NCBI RefSeq assembly: GCF_023159225.1
Contig: NC_063162.1
Span: 98,722,880-98,786,879 of the forward strand
Origin: Perognathus longimembris pacificus
Taxonomy: Eukaryota; Chordata; Mammalia; Rodentia; Heteromyidae
Direction: 5' to 3'
Length of the DNA: 64,000 nucleotides
Shown here: positions 12,265-25,561 of the stretch, piece by piece
Numbering within the stretch: position 1 is the first letter of the stretch
How the letters are laid out: the number at the start of each line of letters is the position of its first letter
Notes under the pieces: model-generated
Databases searched by the model: none
The model's input: the letters and a program-made list of their open reading frames with translations, nothing else
What the model was told of the DNA's origin: nothing
Translations under genes and position numbers: made by a program

Positions 12265-13394
12265 CCCTGCATTTTCTCCTAACCTCCATATACATGAACC
12301 CTGATTCCGTTCTTGAGATCATTTAGGTCTCTCTTACCATCGGCAGTACTCTTTATTTCTTTTCCTCCTCACTGCTTCATTTCTTTAGAAGCATGCTCAC
12401 TGCCATGATCTTACATCCTTTGTCTATTCTGTGCCACCCAGCCTGTAAAGTGTGTGTAATTTGTGTTGTCCAGAGTTGTGCTGCCATATGACATACTCTC
12501 ATCTTCACTGCCCCTCTTCCTAATATTGCACTTTTCTTCTACTCACTTTATAAAACTTTCTAACTATTCTTTTATTGTTGGATCTTCTGTTATTGAATCT
12601 TGTTATTCCACATTCTTGATCTTTGAAATATTTTACTTTGTTTTATTTAATTTATTACACAAATTCTCTACCTGTTTTCTAAATTTTTCTTGAACTAACT
12701 TAGTCTGTCTGTAACATGAATGTGCATCTTACTATTTCTGACATGAATTTTAGGATCTTACCAAGGATAGACTATTTGCTTTCTTAACTTCTCTTATTTT
12801 TCATGTAGTAATTTTAATTTACAGAAATAATTTCTTTCAAGCACTTATAACACGACTTTTAAAAATAGACCTTACATAAAATTTTCCATTTCCTCTCATT
12901 ATCTTTACATCACTGGACTTTGCTGTTGTCTCTGTCTTGCTGTTTGGATGACAATAGACCACTGTTAATAGAGTATAAGTTAGAAGTCTCATACTGAAGT
13001 GTATCATTTTAATGTGGACAGTGGCATTTGCATGATATGTCAACACCTTAGAGATCTTAGATCAGAGATCTCTTATTTTTAAATCTTATCATTAGTGCGT
13101 ATTAATTTATGTAGTAATAATTATTATTTATATTAAAATAGTGTGCTATAATAGCATAATAATAATAACAGTAAATCACATATGCCATTCTTCCCACACA
13201 CACTATTCTTTACCACAATACCTTGTTACTACAATTCATGATCAAAGTGAGAGACAGAATTAAGAAAATGGAGTATTTTCTTTGGGATTGTCTTCACTTT
13301 TTATAATCTTTATCCCAATACATTAGCTCTTTTTTAATAGCAAGGAGGAATAACAAAAAGAACTCAAAGAGAAAGACACAGGAGGATTCTATTG
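12265..13394. other. unassigned AT-rich stretch
   Basis: No gene or named repeat. Pyrimidine-rich from about 12340 to 12700 and very AT-rich at 13080-13170. Confidence 0.5.
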
Positions 13395-13627
13395 TTGTCA
13401 TTACGTTTAATGTTCTAGGTGAATTTCCTTTTGTGTCCCCCACATGGTTACTGTATATGATTTTGGTACACTGGATATTGTATATATGCTTACCTGAACT
13501 AGGGAAGGGAAATAAAAATGAGGAAGAGTGAAACCAATATGACAAGAAATGTACTCACTATCTTATTATGTAACTGTACCCCTCTGCACATCACCTTGTC
13601 AATAAAATTTATCTTATAAAAAAGGAG
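13395..13627 (+). mobile_element. LINE-1 3' UTR end, internally deleted
   Basis: It contains 'cactggatattgtatatatg' and 'gaactagggaaggg' from the upstream 3' UTR. These are followed abruptly by the terminal block 'acaagaaatgtactcacta', 'cccctctgcacatcacctt', 'caataaa'. The G-rich segment normally between them (compare 36270-36330) is missing. Confidence 0.8.
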
Positions 13628-13679
13628 GAATGGATGAATTACTGATACAGAATCAGATACAATCATCTGTGAATTTTGA

Positions 13680-14203
13680 TACTTTTCCATTTCTATTGTT
13701 ACTGTAAAGGTGGTGTCCAGAAGGGTTACAATTACACAAATCAGGCAATGAATATATTTCTTTTCGAACAGTGTCACCTCTTTCCTCACATTCTCCCAAT
13801 GTTTCCCTCTTGTCCCCCTCTCCAACTGCCAAATTGTGTAGTTCATTTTCAACATAGTGTCTAGTATCACTGCTATATTTATTCACCCTTTATTTCTCCA
13901 TTTCTGTGCTCCTTCCCCAAACAGATAAACTTAAAAACAAGATAAAAGTTACAGGAAACAACAACATCAACAAAGGAACAAAAACCCTCTTGTCTCCAAT
14001 TCTTGGAGTTTGTTTTAATAAATGTCTTTTTATGTGACTGTATGCACATAGCTGTTGAGGCTTACAAATTATTTTCATTGTGATATTCTCATATACATAT
14101 AAAATATACTTTGATTATATTAACCTCCTTCTCATCACCCTCTTTTCTCCTCTGATGTCTGGTTGGTTGCCTCCAAACAATCCCCTATGCATTCATGTCA
14201 CAC

Positions 14204-14238
<35 letters not shown>

Positions 14239-14372
14239 TTAAGGGCTATATTATGCATAGGAGAGGAAACATACTATATCTGTCTTCCTGAGTCTGCTTA
14301 TTTTGCTTAACATAACATTTCCAGTTCCATCTATTTTTCTGAAAATACTACAACAAAAATTCATTATCCTTT
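13680..14372 (-). mobile_element. LINE-1 3' end, older subfamily, antisense
   Basis: Read on the minus strand it gives the older-type 3' terminus ('gggaagaggtgacactt' type, as at 18550), then the 3' UTR and the last part of ORF2-adjacent sequence. On + the landmarks are 'cagaagggttacaattac' (13720), 'acagataaacttaaaaacaa' (13921) and 'tctccaattcttggagttt' (13994). It parallels 37520-38050. A CA microsatellite interrupts it at 14201-14237. Confidence 0.82.
14201..14237. repeat. (CA)n microsatellite
   Basis: A nearly pure CA tract within the antisense LINE-1 fragment. Confidence 0.95.
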
Positions 14373-16784
14373 TCCATCTATTGACTTCACATGTAATAAA
14401 TAATATATCACAATTAAAAAGAGGGTTATGGACCATGTGGAAAAGAAGAACCCAAATTCTTGCTGGAAATTTAACTCTCAAGTTCATGTGCTAGTAGTAA
14501 TTAGAGGTCAAGCATTAGGATTTGATAAATATATCCACAGATTAATAGATTGATTAGTGAGCCTGAAGGGTTACTGTAGGATTGCCTTTGTTCTATAAAA
14601 ATGAGCATAAAGTGAGCTCTCTCTATTATGTCTGCACTGCATCATAATGGTATGTTCTCTGCTGTGTTATAATGCAGTAAGAAAATCATATAGCAAACAT
14701 GCATATTATTCAGTCTCGAGTATTTAATTATATCCACATAAAGCACATAGTTTTCTGGTCTTTCTACCTTTCTTCTTATGAAAACAGTAAGGAAACTACA
14801 AGTATTAAAATAATCATTCATATATTCTTAAATAAGAATTAATGTATCATTTTAAAATGAGAAAAACTAAGCTGTGTAAGTTGAACATCAAATATCTTTC
14901 AAATTACATGGATAAATCTAGAATAATTAGAAAAAAACACAGGAAATCTATTAATAGGATGAGAATGCATTCTGGAATCTTGGTTCTTAGAAAAATAATA
15001 CTGACTGTAACAGTAGTTTGGTAGAATTTCTGGATCTCACTCTACCACCATCCCAAAAGATTTTACAACTTGAGGATTCTCTCAATGCATATAAATTTAC
15101 AAGAACTTTTAGGGATGAGCTCTTTCTCTTACTGTTTGTATTACACAATGAACCATTGTATGTTCCTCATCTTGCCTTTTCCACTCTCTTTCATTCCTCA
15201 CTGCTATTTGCCTAGTCAGATTCTATTTCTTTTCATTAATACTAGGTTATCAGCTCCATTCTCACTAGATTAAGTAGGCTTCATGCCAACTGACAGTCTT
15301 TTTTCACTGTAACAAATTTCTATAGGTTGCAACCTAAAGAAGGCATAAGACTTTATAAAAAATTTAGAGGCAATAAAGTACTTGTTATAAAGTTTGTATC
15401 AAAGCGTATTCTAACATGTGCATTATAGTGTAAGATAATATATCGTTGTGTGTGGTCTTTGTGTTTCGGAGAATACCATTGCACATAAATCAAATGGGGA
15501 TAGGGTTTTGTTTTTTAACAGAACCCTTCTCTCATAAAATTTAGAGAATTTTTTCTTAGGAAATGACTATAGGCTCCTGCTTGATAAATGAAGTCTTCCT
15601 TCAAAGTATATTGCAAAAATAACATAAACATCAGAGGTAAGAACTAATAAGGCATGTAACCTTACTCTGGTTATATCACAAGAGAATATATTTATTTTAC
15701 ATTTAAGAGTAGTTAGACTTAAGCTGATAAGTGATGTTTGCTCACTTGTCTTCATATGCTCATCACCAACTTGGAAAACAGATGATGCAGAGAGTTTTAA
15801 ATCTTAAGTTTAAACCAAGGAGACCTTGTCTCGTGGGCATGTTGCAATGCCATCACAGCATGTTATGCTGTGTTTTCTCTGGAAAAATCTGCCTGTAGAG
15901 TCTCAACTTGAATGACAGTTAAACATTTCTAATCTAATTGCAATGTACATTTTAGGGGATTACTTGGTATTATCATCTGATGATTTAATGTCTTTTGATT
16001 AATAATAAATAAAACAAATGACAGATGGATTTTACTTCTCTCTTCAAAGAGTTCTTCACAGCTATTGTTTGATCACTAGTGCATATCATCTTCACACAAA
16101 TTGTTATTGTGGTTTATGTGTTAATTCTATATTTTTGCATTTAAAGATCTAACTTTTCATGTACTATGATCATTTGATTAACATACTTTTGATGAGGGTG
16201 TGATTAAAGAATGAATTTCCCTTAGCTCTCATTTAGTCTCTAAATTTAAGTGACTCCCTCTTCCCAACATCAGGAAGTATTTTATAACTCCTCCATTTTT
16301 CTCTGCAGCCGCCTACACTTTAAATCAAATTTGGAGAACTTTATAGCTAAGCCTAATTTTGTCACTAAGTTAGGTAGATATAAGTATACTTCAATTTTTA
16401 TTGAATTTCATTTTCATATGATTTTTAATGTAAGGTCATTATATCTTCTAAATGAGATCAAATCTCTGAATTATATGGTGGTCTGACATATGTCTAATGA
16501 ATAAGTTCATTTAAATAGCTTATACTTTTTAATCCTAAATTTTAATTTCTCATTCAGATTTTCTCCTTGAAAGATAAATATTGAATTATATACAGAAGTC
16601 TTGTCTTTCTATGAAATTCTCTTATACTTGACCACATCTGACTTGCCCCCACAATTATCTCTCTACTGAAGCCCAAATGAAGAGAATGGGTCCCATAGTA
16701 GCTGCTTGTTCTTCCTAAGAGTTGCTGCTCTGAATTGGCAACTGCTAAAAACAACAGTGATGAGCATGACAACCATATCTATGG
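14373..16784. other. unassigned AT-rich stretch
   Basis: No gene, named repeat or long frame was recognised. Frames are at most about 80 codons and Ile/Phe/Lys-rich, as expected by chance. Confidence 0.55.
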
Positions 16785-16975
16785 CATGCTTTGCATGAAT
16801 CATTTAATTTTTCCAACAATTCTTATTGTAACTACAAACTGCCATCTCTATTGGATGGTTGACAAAGCCAAAGTTCTGAGAAGTTAAATAGTTTGCCCAG
16901 AGTGAAATAACTACGAAGTGTTTGGACCAAGATGAGCTCTGAAAGATAAGTTCTAAAAGCTCATTGTCTTTTCTT
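16785..16975 (-). mobile_element. MIR SINE, antisense
   Basis: The order of landmarks fits antisense MIR: 'gaatcatttaatttttccaa', then 'gagaagttaaatagtttgcc' (16878), then 'ccaagatgagctctgaaag'. MIR is an ancient tRNA-derived mammalian SINE. It is very diverged. Confidence 0.7.
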
Positions 16976-17978
16976 TATTTTGAGTTGCTGTTCCCACTTG
17001 AATTCCTGTCACAGTCTCCTAGGAGTCATTTTCCAAAAGTATAGGTAATCCTGGATTTTTCATCAACTGGGTTTGACTGGAGAGATGCTTGAGGCAGGAG
17101 CAAGGCGCTCTATCCCCAAGGCTTTGTAGGAGCTGCTGTCCTCATTCGTAGTAATGGATTCCCATTACCCTGGGTATAAATGAAGACTGGAATTTCAGGA
17201 AGCAAGGGACATATGTACTTTTAGGGGAGTCATTTTCCATCTATAATATCCCCAAATCCATCTGCTTGTCTTTTTCTCTCTTAGAGATGAAAAACAATGC
17301 TTTATTAAACCCCAACCTGATAGTCCCATACTAAGCCAGGTATATCTTTAATGGTAATTGTTATGTATTGACAAAGTGAAGGACTCCAATAATTAGGTTT
17401 CAATCTTTTTTGCAAGTCTAGGCATTTCTACTTCTTTGATTTCAACAAAATTGAAGAAGGACCTAATTGAGTTGTCAATTGAATATAATGATAGGTCACA
17501 ATTTCATATTTTCCTCATAACATGGATGTTCAAAACAAATGAACACCTCCCTGTTAAAAAATTTCCAATCTTGTATACTTTTTCTATGTAAAACTTTCTT
17601 AATCCTTACATGGATGGCAACTAAAACTAGAAATAGAATTGATTGTAAAAGTTATCTCATTCTGTCAAATATTTTTCATCTGTAAATATATGAAAATGAG
17701 GAAACCACTCTTAGATCATAAAAAGATGCATTACCAACAAAATTTTATACTTGGAACTTAATAATTTATAAAATTTTCTAGACTATTGTTGGATAAATGT
17801 TTTCTTAAGTTACATGTGCCAATTATCCAGAAAAATTATCTTACATCTATGACTGAACATCATGCACATACCTGTACAAGCCATTTTTACCTATATTTAA
17901 TGAAATTTAGTAATAGGAAACTTTTGGGAAATTTCCAGAGTATAAATGGTTACATACTTATTTATAAAAGTCAATTCA
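16976..17978. other. unassigned non-coding stretch
   Basis: Nothing gene-like or clearly repeat-derived was recognised. Confidence 0.5.
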
Positions 17979-18195
17979 GCCAGGCACTATTGGCTCATAC
18001 TTGTAGTCCTAGCTACTCAGGAGACTGAGATCTGAAGATAATGGTTCAAAGTCAGCCTGAACTTATCTCCAATTAACCACCAGAAAAACCAGAACGTGGA
18101 GCTGTGGCTCAAAGTGGTAGAGTACTAGCTGTGAGTGACAAAGCTCAGAGATAGTATCCAGACCATGAGTTCAAGCCCCATGTGTGACCAAAAGA
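17979..18195 (+). mobile_element. B1-like/Geo dimeric SINE
   Basis: The B1-like half ('gccaggcactattggctcat', 'cctagctactcaggagactg') is joined through 'cttatctccaattaaccac' to the Geo half ('gctgtggctcaaagtggtag', 'gagttcaagcccca'). About 25 bp of the usual middle ('gcaggaaagtc...' type) is missing before the linker. Confidence 0.87.
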
Positions 18196-18404
18196 AGCTC
18201 AATTTAAGTATGTTTTAGAATTCAATGAAGAAAATATTATGCTCAATATATTTAGCACCTTGACATTGATGTGTTTCCATTTAACTGCTATAGCATAGTC
18301 AGTGACATGAGTTAACATAATCACTTTCCTATATACATTACCAAGATGCCACTTAAGAATAGCATTTTTAAAATTTCTGTACTTTTTGTCTTGTATGTAA
18401 GTTC

Positions 18405-18645
18405 ATCTGATTTGGGGAGGGGAAGGGGAATCAAAAATAGTTGGACAAAGGATAAACTAATTCAACAATGATAATCACTAGATGCTACGTTGAAAATTAA
18501 TGATACAAGTTGGAGTGAGGGGTGTTGGGAAGGAAAAACTGGGAGAAAATGAGGGAAGAGGTGACACTTCAAAAAGACTTGTACTCAGTACCTGACTTAT
18601 GTGATGGTAACCCTTCTTTACATCATCATCTTTACAATAAAAAAA
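18405..18645 (+). mobile_element. LINE-1 3' end, older subfamily
   Basis: 'ggggaggggaaggggaatca' opens the purine block. 'gagggaagaggtgacacttc' and 'tttacatcatcatctttaca' mark the older 3' terminus, ending in AATAAAAAAA. It is immediately followed by a second LINE-1 end of another subfamily. Confidence 0.85.
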
Positions 18646-18647
18646 TT

Positions 18648-18912
18648 ATTGGAACTAAGGAAGGGAAGGGGATAATCAAAATGGAGAGACAAAGGATAAA
18701 AGATGAACCAATGCAACAGCAATACTTACAAAACTATATGCTGTAAACCAACTGTACAACTCATGGGGAGGAGGGAAGGAATTGGAGAAGGGGGAAGGTG
18801 GGAGAAAAATGAGGGAGGAGATAACAAGTTGGATAAGGAATGTACTCACTGCCTTACATATGAAACTGTAACTCCTCTGTACAGCACTCTGACAAGAAAT
18901 AAATCAGTAAAA
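18648..18912 (+). mobile_element. LINE-1 3' end, younger subfamily
   Basis: Landmarks are 'ggaactaaggaagggaaggg', 'gagagacaaaggataaaag', 'ctgtaaaccaactgtacaac', the G-rich block 18760-18820, and 'cctctgtacagcactctgac' before the A-rich tail. It is 5' truncated to about 260 bp. The truncation point is almost the same as in the copy at 27278. Confidence 0.88.
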
Positions 18913-21219
18913 ATTAATTAAAATAATATTTTAATCTGTTAACCAAACCCTAGTGATTTGAAAAGAAGGATATCCTTTAATCTGGAGACTCCTAAGTGAT
19001 TCTGATTTTTGGCAATAGCATTTATATGGAAAAACATTACAGATAATAGCATTTAAAATTTTTACATTCTACCAAGCTGTTTTACAGAAATTGTATCATT
19101 CATATTATAATCAACTCAACATCACTTCACAAATACTACACTGCAAAGAAACAGTATGAAATAAGAAAACAAGACCCTCTACCAACAGGATAGTCTCAAT
19201 CATACTTGGCTGAAACTAAATGAACTTAAGAGCAAATTAATTTTGCTGATATCAGCTACTTTGTATCAGAAGAGCTATTATTAAAAATGTTTTTCGTTTA
19301 TTTTAAAGATTGTGTCTGAATCAAGATACATAGAAAAATAGGCTGCTATCAAGAATCAATCATTTTCTTGAATCATAGAATATAGAAAAAATGTTTCATT
19401 GTAGTTTTCAAAACTTAATTTTACAAATCAAACACTTAAGTTCTTGTGTTTGTGGGTAAATTGTCATGCCTGAAAGAGACAAAATTGTACCAGATGGAAT
19501 TAATCAGATGAAAATTACTTCATTCAATGCTGTTTTTAATATTAGTGAAGATTACTGCAACAAGGGATATAGATGGAATTCAACTCTGCTAAAAATAAAA
19601 GGTGGAAGAGGTTTTTAGTATTGAGACAATGGAATAGAAAAATCCTGAAGGACTTTAGTTTGGAGGATATATTCATCAAGGCCTTTGAGTTCGTTATCTG
19701 ATACCTTCCGAAGCTAGCCTTTTACCTTGTCACAGAGACTGGAGGTTACCTTTTCAGACAATACTATTTCTAAGTGATATTTCCTTGGTCCTCAAAAAAG
19801 ACATTCCTTTGTTGTAAACCTAACAAGAGGCTGAGAAAAGATTTTCAGCTCAAAGGGGCAGAGAAAGAACTGATCTTTTCAAGTATTTTACAGTAAATGC
19901 TCTAAAAGAAAGGGAAGTCAGTTTTCTCCCTTCATAACCAAGAAGAATTCTAGTGTTTAGTCAAGCTTAGGAGAACCATGAGTCTGTCAGTTATAATGGA
20001 GGCAATCTTCTTTGTCAAGAAAAACATCCAATAAAAAAGATGGCTGTTCTTTCTTAGATAATTTAAGGGAAGTTGACATTGCAATGTGGGTGAATAGCAT
20101 GTGTTAATTTCAGCTAGATTGAATATATGTCTCCTTATGGGAAATCCCCATTAGCCCAAGCTATTGATTTTCATTTCAGATAGATAATACTTTTTATCCA
20201 TTAATCTATAATATCCTTCACTGTGTTTTGAGCAGTCAGGTAACATGAACCTAGCTTTTGTGGCATTGGGATGTTTTGATAAGTTAAAGGTGGTCATGGA
20301 GTTGTAATGTGGCTTCTCTGACAAGCTCACTGTAAGAGATCCCACGAACAAATTTCAAGCGTCCTGGTACAGCATGTCTGCATATGTCTCAAGCAGATGG
20401 TGGTCTCCAGTGACCCATGGCTGGGAGATGATGGAGCCTGAGATCACCAGGCACTTTTCAATGAGCATCTTTCTGTGGTTTCTATGCTGAAACTTTTGTC
20501 CTCAATAAAATCCTGTGATCGCAAACTATTTGTTTCTGTGATTTCTTTCAGTAAGTAAGGCAATTGTTCTGTAATTAATGTGAATAATACATACTTTCAT
20601 GTTTTGATACATTTCAGAAAACTCATGTCAGTCAAGTGCAGGCTTCCCCCCCCATTTCCCCATTTTGATTACTAAAATGTATTTTCCAAAATCTTATGAT
20701 GTTCCTAGTTTTGATAACCTACTTTAAAAAAAACACCTAGATGACCTGTTTTCATTAATTTCTCCACGTAGGCTCAAAAATATATCCAGGTTTAGTAAAT
20801 TAGAATCTTCCTGGCCAGTAAAATGAATTTATTGTCCATATTTAAAAATTTGGAGATTTTAAAAATAAATTTCAACTGCATCGTTTATTTGAAAAGCTAG
20901 ACGATAAGGCCAACTGAGAAATGCCACCTGCTAGCAATCAGCTGATTACTGGCAGCCCTTTTTCCAGACGGAGCACGTTTTCTGAAGCATAATGTTTTCT
21001 GCCGGTCTCCCCTCAGCCTTTTCACACATTTATCCTGATGGTAGGGCTTACAAAATAACTTCAGTAAAAGAAAAACTGAAAGAGATGGGAAAATTTACAT
21101 TGTTGAAGGAAAAACTAGAAAAACACTAGTTTTCTTCCAATATTTCACATAGAAGATATCATAATAGTCTATATTGCTTCAGTGATAATTGTGCTACCTA
21201 AGGTTCTATAAAATGTTCT
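18913..21219. other. unassigned stretch; possible old LTR end near 20500
   Basis: No gene was recognised. At 20490-20530 'cctcaataaaatcctgtgat' resembles a polyadenylation/R-U5-like end of an LTR, but without an identifiable other end I do not name it. A GC-richer patch at 20920-21040 contains CAGCTG and could be a conserved element. Confidence 0.4.
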
Positions 21220-21415
21220 CTCATTTTTGTCCACATAACTTCTATGAATGAATCCCATAACATCTGTGAAAGAAGACTTTGTAAACTATTTTGTAGATGA
21301 AAAATGCAGGAATTGAAGGAACTTGTCTATAATCACAAAACTAGGAAAGAGATAGAGCTGACGACTGAGCACAAAACCACTGATTTTAAGGCCAATCTCC
21401 AGATACAAACCCAAA
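21220..21415 (-). mobile_element. MIR SINE, antisense
   Basis: 'tttgtagatgaaaaatgcag' followed by 'ggaacttgtctataatcaca' and 'agagatagagctgacgactg' matches the antisense MIR order. Diverged. Confidence 0.65.
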
Positions 21416-21643
21416 TGCATAGGTAAATACACGGCATGTGGAGGAGTAGGGAGTGACAGCAGAGAGTGGTAGTGTGCAGAACATTGAACAGCAACCCAGC
21501 CACTCCATCAATTAAATTAGACAGTGAATGGGCCAAATAAATCACTTCGGACTAGTGCACTGATTTTGAGTTTGAAGCATATACTGAAATGAATGAAAGC
21601 TCATGATCAATTATGTGACTTTAAAAAATATTCTAAGACATAT

Positions 21644-21884
21644 GGCTGGGTTCCAGTGACTCATGTCTGCAGTCCTTGCTACTCAGGAAGCTGAGATCTG
21701 AGAATTCTGGCTTAAAGCCAGTTCAGGCAGAAAAGTCCCTGTGAGACTCTTATTTCCAATTAACCACTCAAAAACTGGAAATGGTACTGTGACTCAAGTG
21801 GTAAGTCACTAGCCTTGAGCACAAAGAGGCTCAGGGATAGTACAACCAGGCCGTGAGTTCAAGTTCTACAACTGACAAAAAAAA
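21644..21884 (+). mobile_element. B1-like/Geo dimeric SINE
   Basis: A complete-looking dimer: B1-like half from 'ggctgggttccagtgactca', linker 'tgagactcttatttccaatt', Geo half 'tgtgactcaagtggtaagtc' to 'gagttcaagttcta', then a short A tail (21877-21884). Confidence 0.87.
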
Positions 21885-22444
21885 TCTTCTCTGACATACA
21901 TTTAAGGTATATATGAACTATAGGATAGCCAAAGTGAAATATGTATTCCATCTAAGCTCCTGAGGAATTGTATTATTTAGTATTGACCACAGAGGAAAGC
22001 TGACACAATCACATCTCATGCTTCCAAGACATTTTTTAACAGCACTATGCAGCCAAAGAGGCTAGTGCTGAATAATTATACCAATGAAGTAACACTGTCT
22101 AGCACAAACTCCCCAATACTGCTCATCCAGGTAGACTAGCAGTTCCAGAAGATTGATGGCCCTTATTGCATTGACTAGAACTCAGTTATGTGGCACACCT
22201 AAGAGTAAAAAGGATGGCAAATGTAGCCAGGCTGTGTGCTTAGGATGAAGAAGAAATTTAGTGAACAACTATTCAATTTCTGGCCCCATTATACTTGGTT
22301 TATATTAGGATGCCAAAAATTCTATCCTATTTTAATATACCATCAATATATCTCCTTTTACATAAAATAGTGAGCTACAGATGATCTGTTCAGTCATCCT
22401 GTATGAGTGAGCTATTCTTCCACTCCTCCTTTTTCACCAATCTA
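21885..22444. other. unassigned non-coding stretch
   Basis: Nothing recognisable. Confidence 0.5.
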
Positions 22445-22640
22445 AGACCTTGACTTCTGTATTCAGAGATACCTTGATTCAAACCCAATTTAATCACCTG
22501 CTAGAAGAGTAAACCTGGGGAAATTATAGTACTTATCTAAGATTATCAGAGTTGTGAAATGGTAATAATAGAAATAATGGCTAATATCAAACAATGACAA
22601 TACTTTGGATGCTTATGTTAATTAGTTAATACCAACAACT
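22445..22640 (+). mobile_element. MIR SINE(s)
   Basis: 'gattcaaacccaatttaatc', 'acctggggaaattatagtac' and 'tgtgaaatggtaataataga' follow the sense MIR order. The last part (22580-22640) reads like an antisense MIR start, so two fragments may abut. Confidence 0.6.
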
Positions 22641-25352
22641 CAATGAGGGATTTTTTTTGTCATTGTTCCTCATTATCCAGGCAATAATAGCAAGATACAA
22701 AAAAGTTGTGTCTTTGAAGAGTACACAGCCAAGAAGGAATACAACCAATATTTTAGCCTAGAAAAAATAGCCTCAACCTTTGAGAGCCTATTCTCTTAAA
22801 TACTGAATATGCTATCTTTAGTAATTTACATATTTATAAAGGTTTCAGGAAAGAGTAAAAAATAAAGATGAATAAAAGAAATCCTTTTGCAACTTGTAAT
22901 GTGGGAAAGTAGGACTAAACAAATAAAAAGATCTATGCCCTGTTACTTCATCAAATTCTTCATACTACAAAAAGTAACTATCCTAGTACATAAGTGTAAA
23001 AAAATATTCATTTGTCTTTTCAGCTTTAACTAGATTTTTCTGCTGTGATAAGAGATCAGTGAAAATGTTTGGTTAGTGTTCTTTATACTTTCTTAGCCTT
23101 TTCCTATCCTGAAGTATGTAGTGAGAGTGTTTTATAGCTCGTGGGACATATTTCAAATACACTAATACTAATTTGCACTCTAAAGAAAACACTTAGCAAC
23201 TTTCAAGTTCATTATACTTATACACATGCAGAGAAATGTGTGACAGACAGAGCTGCAATAGCAATGGAGATTATAAATGATTTCATGTACAGAATGTGAC
23301 TCTACAGCCTTGAAACTATGCCACCACGGTGTGTGATGCACATGGCACCAATGCCCACACAAAGATTTGTAATTACAGAGCACATGGTACAAGATATAAT
23401 TTCTTGCTGTGGGAGAAATCAAAAGCCTTGTGTCTCTTAGTTCAAGCATTGCTCACATCACTTTAATGTATGACAGAGGTACCATAGTCTCCATTTTACA
23501 TGTTACCTCTGAATGTCAAACAGTGCCCTGGAAATGTCCAGCAGAATCTATGTGCAAACCCCAAGCAGGAGATATATCACTCAGGACAAATGTTTCTAAG
23601 TTTCATTCCCAGGAAAACGGCTGGTACATTTCCTTGGGGGAAAGAACTCAACTTTTTAGTTGCAAGAAGCAAGGCTAAAAATAAAAATGCTCCTGGAGAA
23701 TAAATCAGGAATAGGCAGCACTTTAAGGGCTCTGGATCTGTGTAAAGACAAGGCACTGCTTCAGAAGATAATGAGATTTCCTTATCCTTGATAGTCTGAG
23801 GGCAAATGGAAAAGATAACCAGAAATCTTCATAATCTGGGGATCCAGAACCCCTATCTGCAGGGAATTGTGCCATTGTGTTCTGATATCAATTGAATAGG
23901 TGACTCTCATTCCTTAATGCCTGCCTCATAAAGGTGCCCTGGAAAAATGAAAAAGTTAAGCCTCTCAAATACTGCCTTTGCCTTTTCAGGAGAAGCAGAG
24001 ACAGTAACTAAACCTCTCAATTAAAGAGAGGCTAACGTCAATCTTCAAACAGATCATTATGCACAAATAATCTTTCCTCTTACCCTATAAATATTTCCCT
24101 TCAATCTATTTCTACTTAGGTTTAGCCTTAGAAGGCCAACTAGAGTGCACATCACCAACCTGAATTAAAGAGTCTAATGACAGAGCTACCATATCTTCCC
24201 TCCCCTGGATGGATGCTCTCCTGAAGCTTGCTGTTCTCCATTGTCATTTTATAAGGAAAGATAGAAAACAGAATGTTAAACTCAAAGAGAATAAAATAGA
24301 GAAAATAAATCCTGTGACAATTATTCACCTTATTCTTTTATGGCACAAAGATTTGGTGCGTGTTTATCATGGGCTGCGTATGGTATTGGTTTGTGATCCA
24401 GCTACCATGCAGAACATGTCTCTTCCATCCTGCAGCCCATGGTGTATTGCAAAAGAAAGAACAACTAAAACCTGGTGCTCAATGTTTTGAGGGGAAAGTA
24501 AAAGAAGAAGAAGGTGTCTCTAAAGATTTGAGCCTTAATAAGGAAGACAAAAGGAGAAAGCACTTCAGGATGAGGGATGAACAATTGTGATGGCTCAGAT
24601 AAAAGGAATGTGGCATGTTCAATAAGCAGCAAGGTCATCGTGACCAGTGCTGAGCAAGGTGTACGGGAGGGTGGGGGTGTGTGATGAGATGAGTGAAAAA
24701 GAGGCACAGGTGTAATGGCATAATGCCTTGAAAGCTTGGAGAGGTTTAGATTTTGATCTAGTTACTCAGAGGAAAATAGAATGTGTCAGGTCAAAAGGGG
24801 GAATTGGAATCAAGAGGCTGAGATGAGTTAGGAAAGCAGTTGGTAACTTCTTACTTGCAAAGATAAGTACCAGACAGGACAGGTTTTCCAGCGATACAGA
24901 ATTAATCGAATGTTAGATACAGGTATGTGTGTGCGCACACACAGAGATGTAGGTTATTTTGCTGACATCATTTATTCAATTATTACACAAAGATCTTCCA
25001 CCTGCAAGCTGAAGCCCCTGGAAAGCCAGTAGTGCTGTTAGAAGGCCAGAGAGTTGGTTGATCAGACTCTGATGTGGGTATGAAGGCCTGGGACAGGGAA
25101 TGGCAAAAGCAGAAAAAGATCAGTGCCCCAGTTCATACAGTCAGGTAGAGTGAATTAAACTTTCTTCTGCCTTTTTGCTTGCCCCAGGCACTTTTCAGGT
25201 TGGATGATGGCCTTCTAGAGAATTTGCCTTTGTGCCCTTTTTAAGCAGCTAGTGAGCTGATCTGGCCCTGGAACTAAAGAGTTCTGCAATATTCATCATA
25301 GCTATAGAGAGAAGATGCTAATATATGTGTTTCATGTTAATCTGACCTGTTC
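22641..25352. other. unassigned non-coding stretch
   Basis: No gene or named repeat. It holds a perfect inverted repeat 'tgtgtgtgcgcacacaca' near 24927-24944. Frames of 67-93 codons at 23180-24710 overlap on both strands and have no recognised similarity. Confidence 0.5.
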
Positions 25353-25392
25353 TCTGGTGTTCTACCATTTGAGCCATAGCTCCAGCAAGAGT

Positions 25393-25429
<37 letters not shown>

Positions 25430-25541
25430 AATTGAAGATAACTCTCATGGACTTTCCTGCCCAGGCTAGCTTTCAATGACAATCTTCAGATCTCAGCCTC
25501 CTGAGTAGCTAAGATTACTGATGTAAGCCATTAGTGCCTGG
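25353..25541 (-). mobile_element. B1-like/Geo dimeric SINE, antisense, with internal TG tract
   Basis: Part of antisense Geo ('tgttctaccatttgagccat') is interrupted by (TG)n. The linker 'taattgaagataactctcat' and antisense B1-like half ('cagcctcctgagtagctaag') follow. It lies just upstream of the younger IDL-Geo insertion. Confidence 0.82.
25397..25427. repeat. (TG)n microsatellite
   Basis: A pure TG run inside the antisense SINE. Confidence 0.95.
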
Positions 25542-25561
25542 TTGCTACTGTGTATTTTCTT

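Noticed and set aside
20480..20540. LTR-like polyadenylation end
   Set aside because: No matching TG...CA ends or second LTR could be found, so only a note is kept.
24927..24944. Perfect inverted repeat tgtgtgtgcgcacacaca
   Set aside because: Explained by a TG run meeting a CA run; no loop and no neighbouring element to suggest a terminator or binding site.
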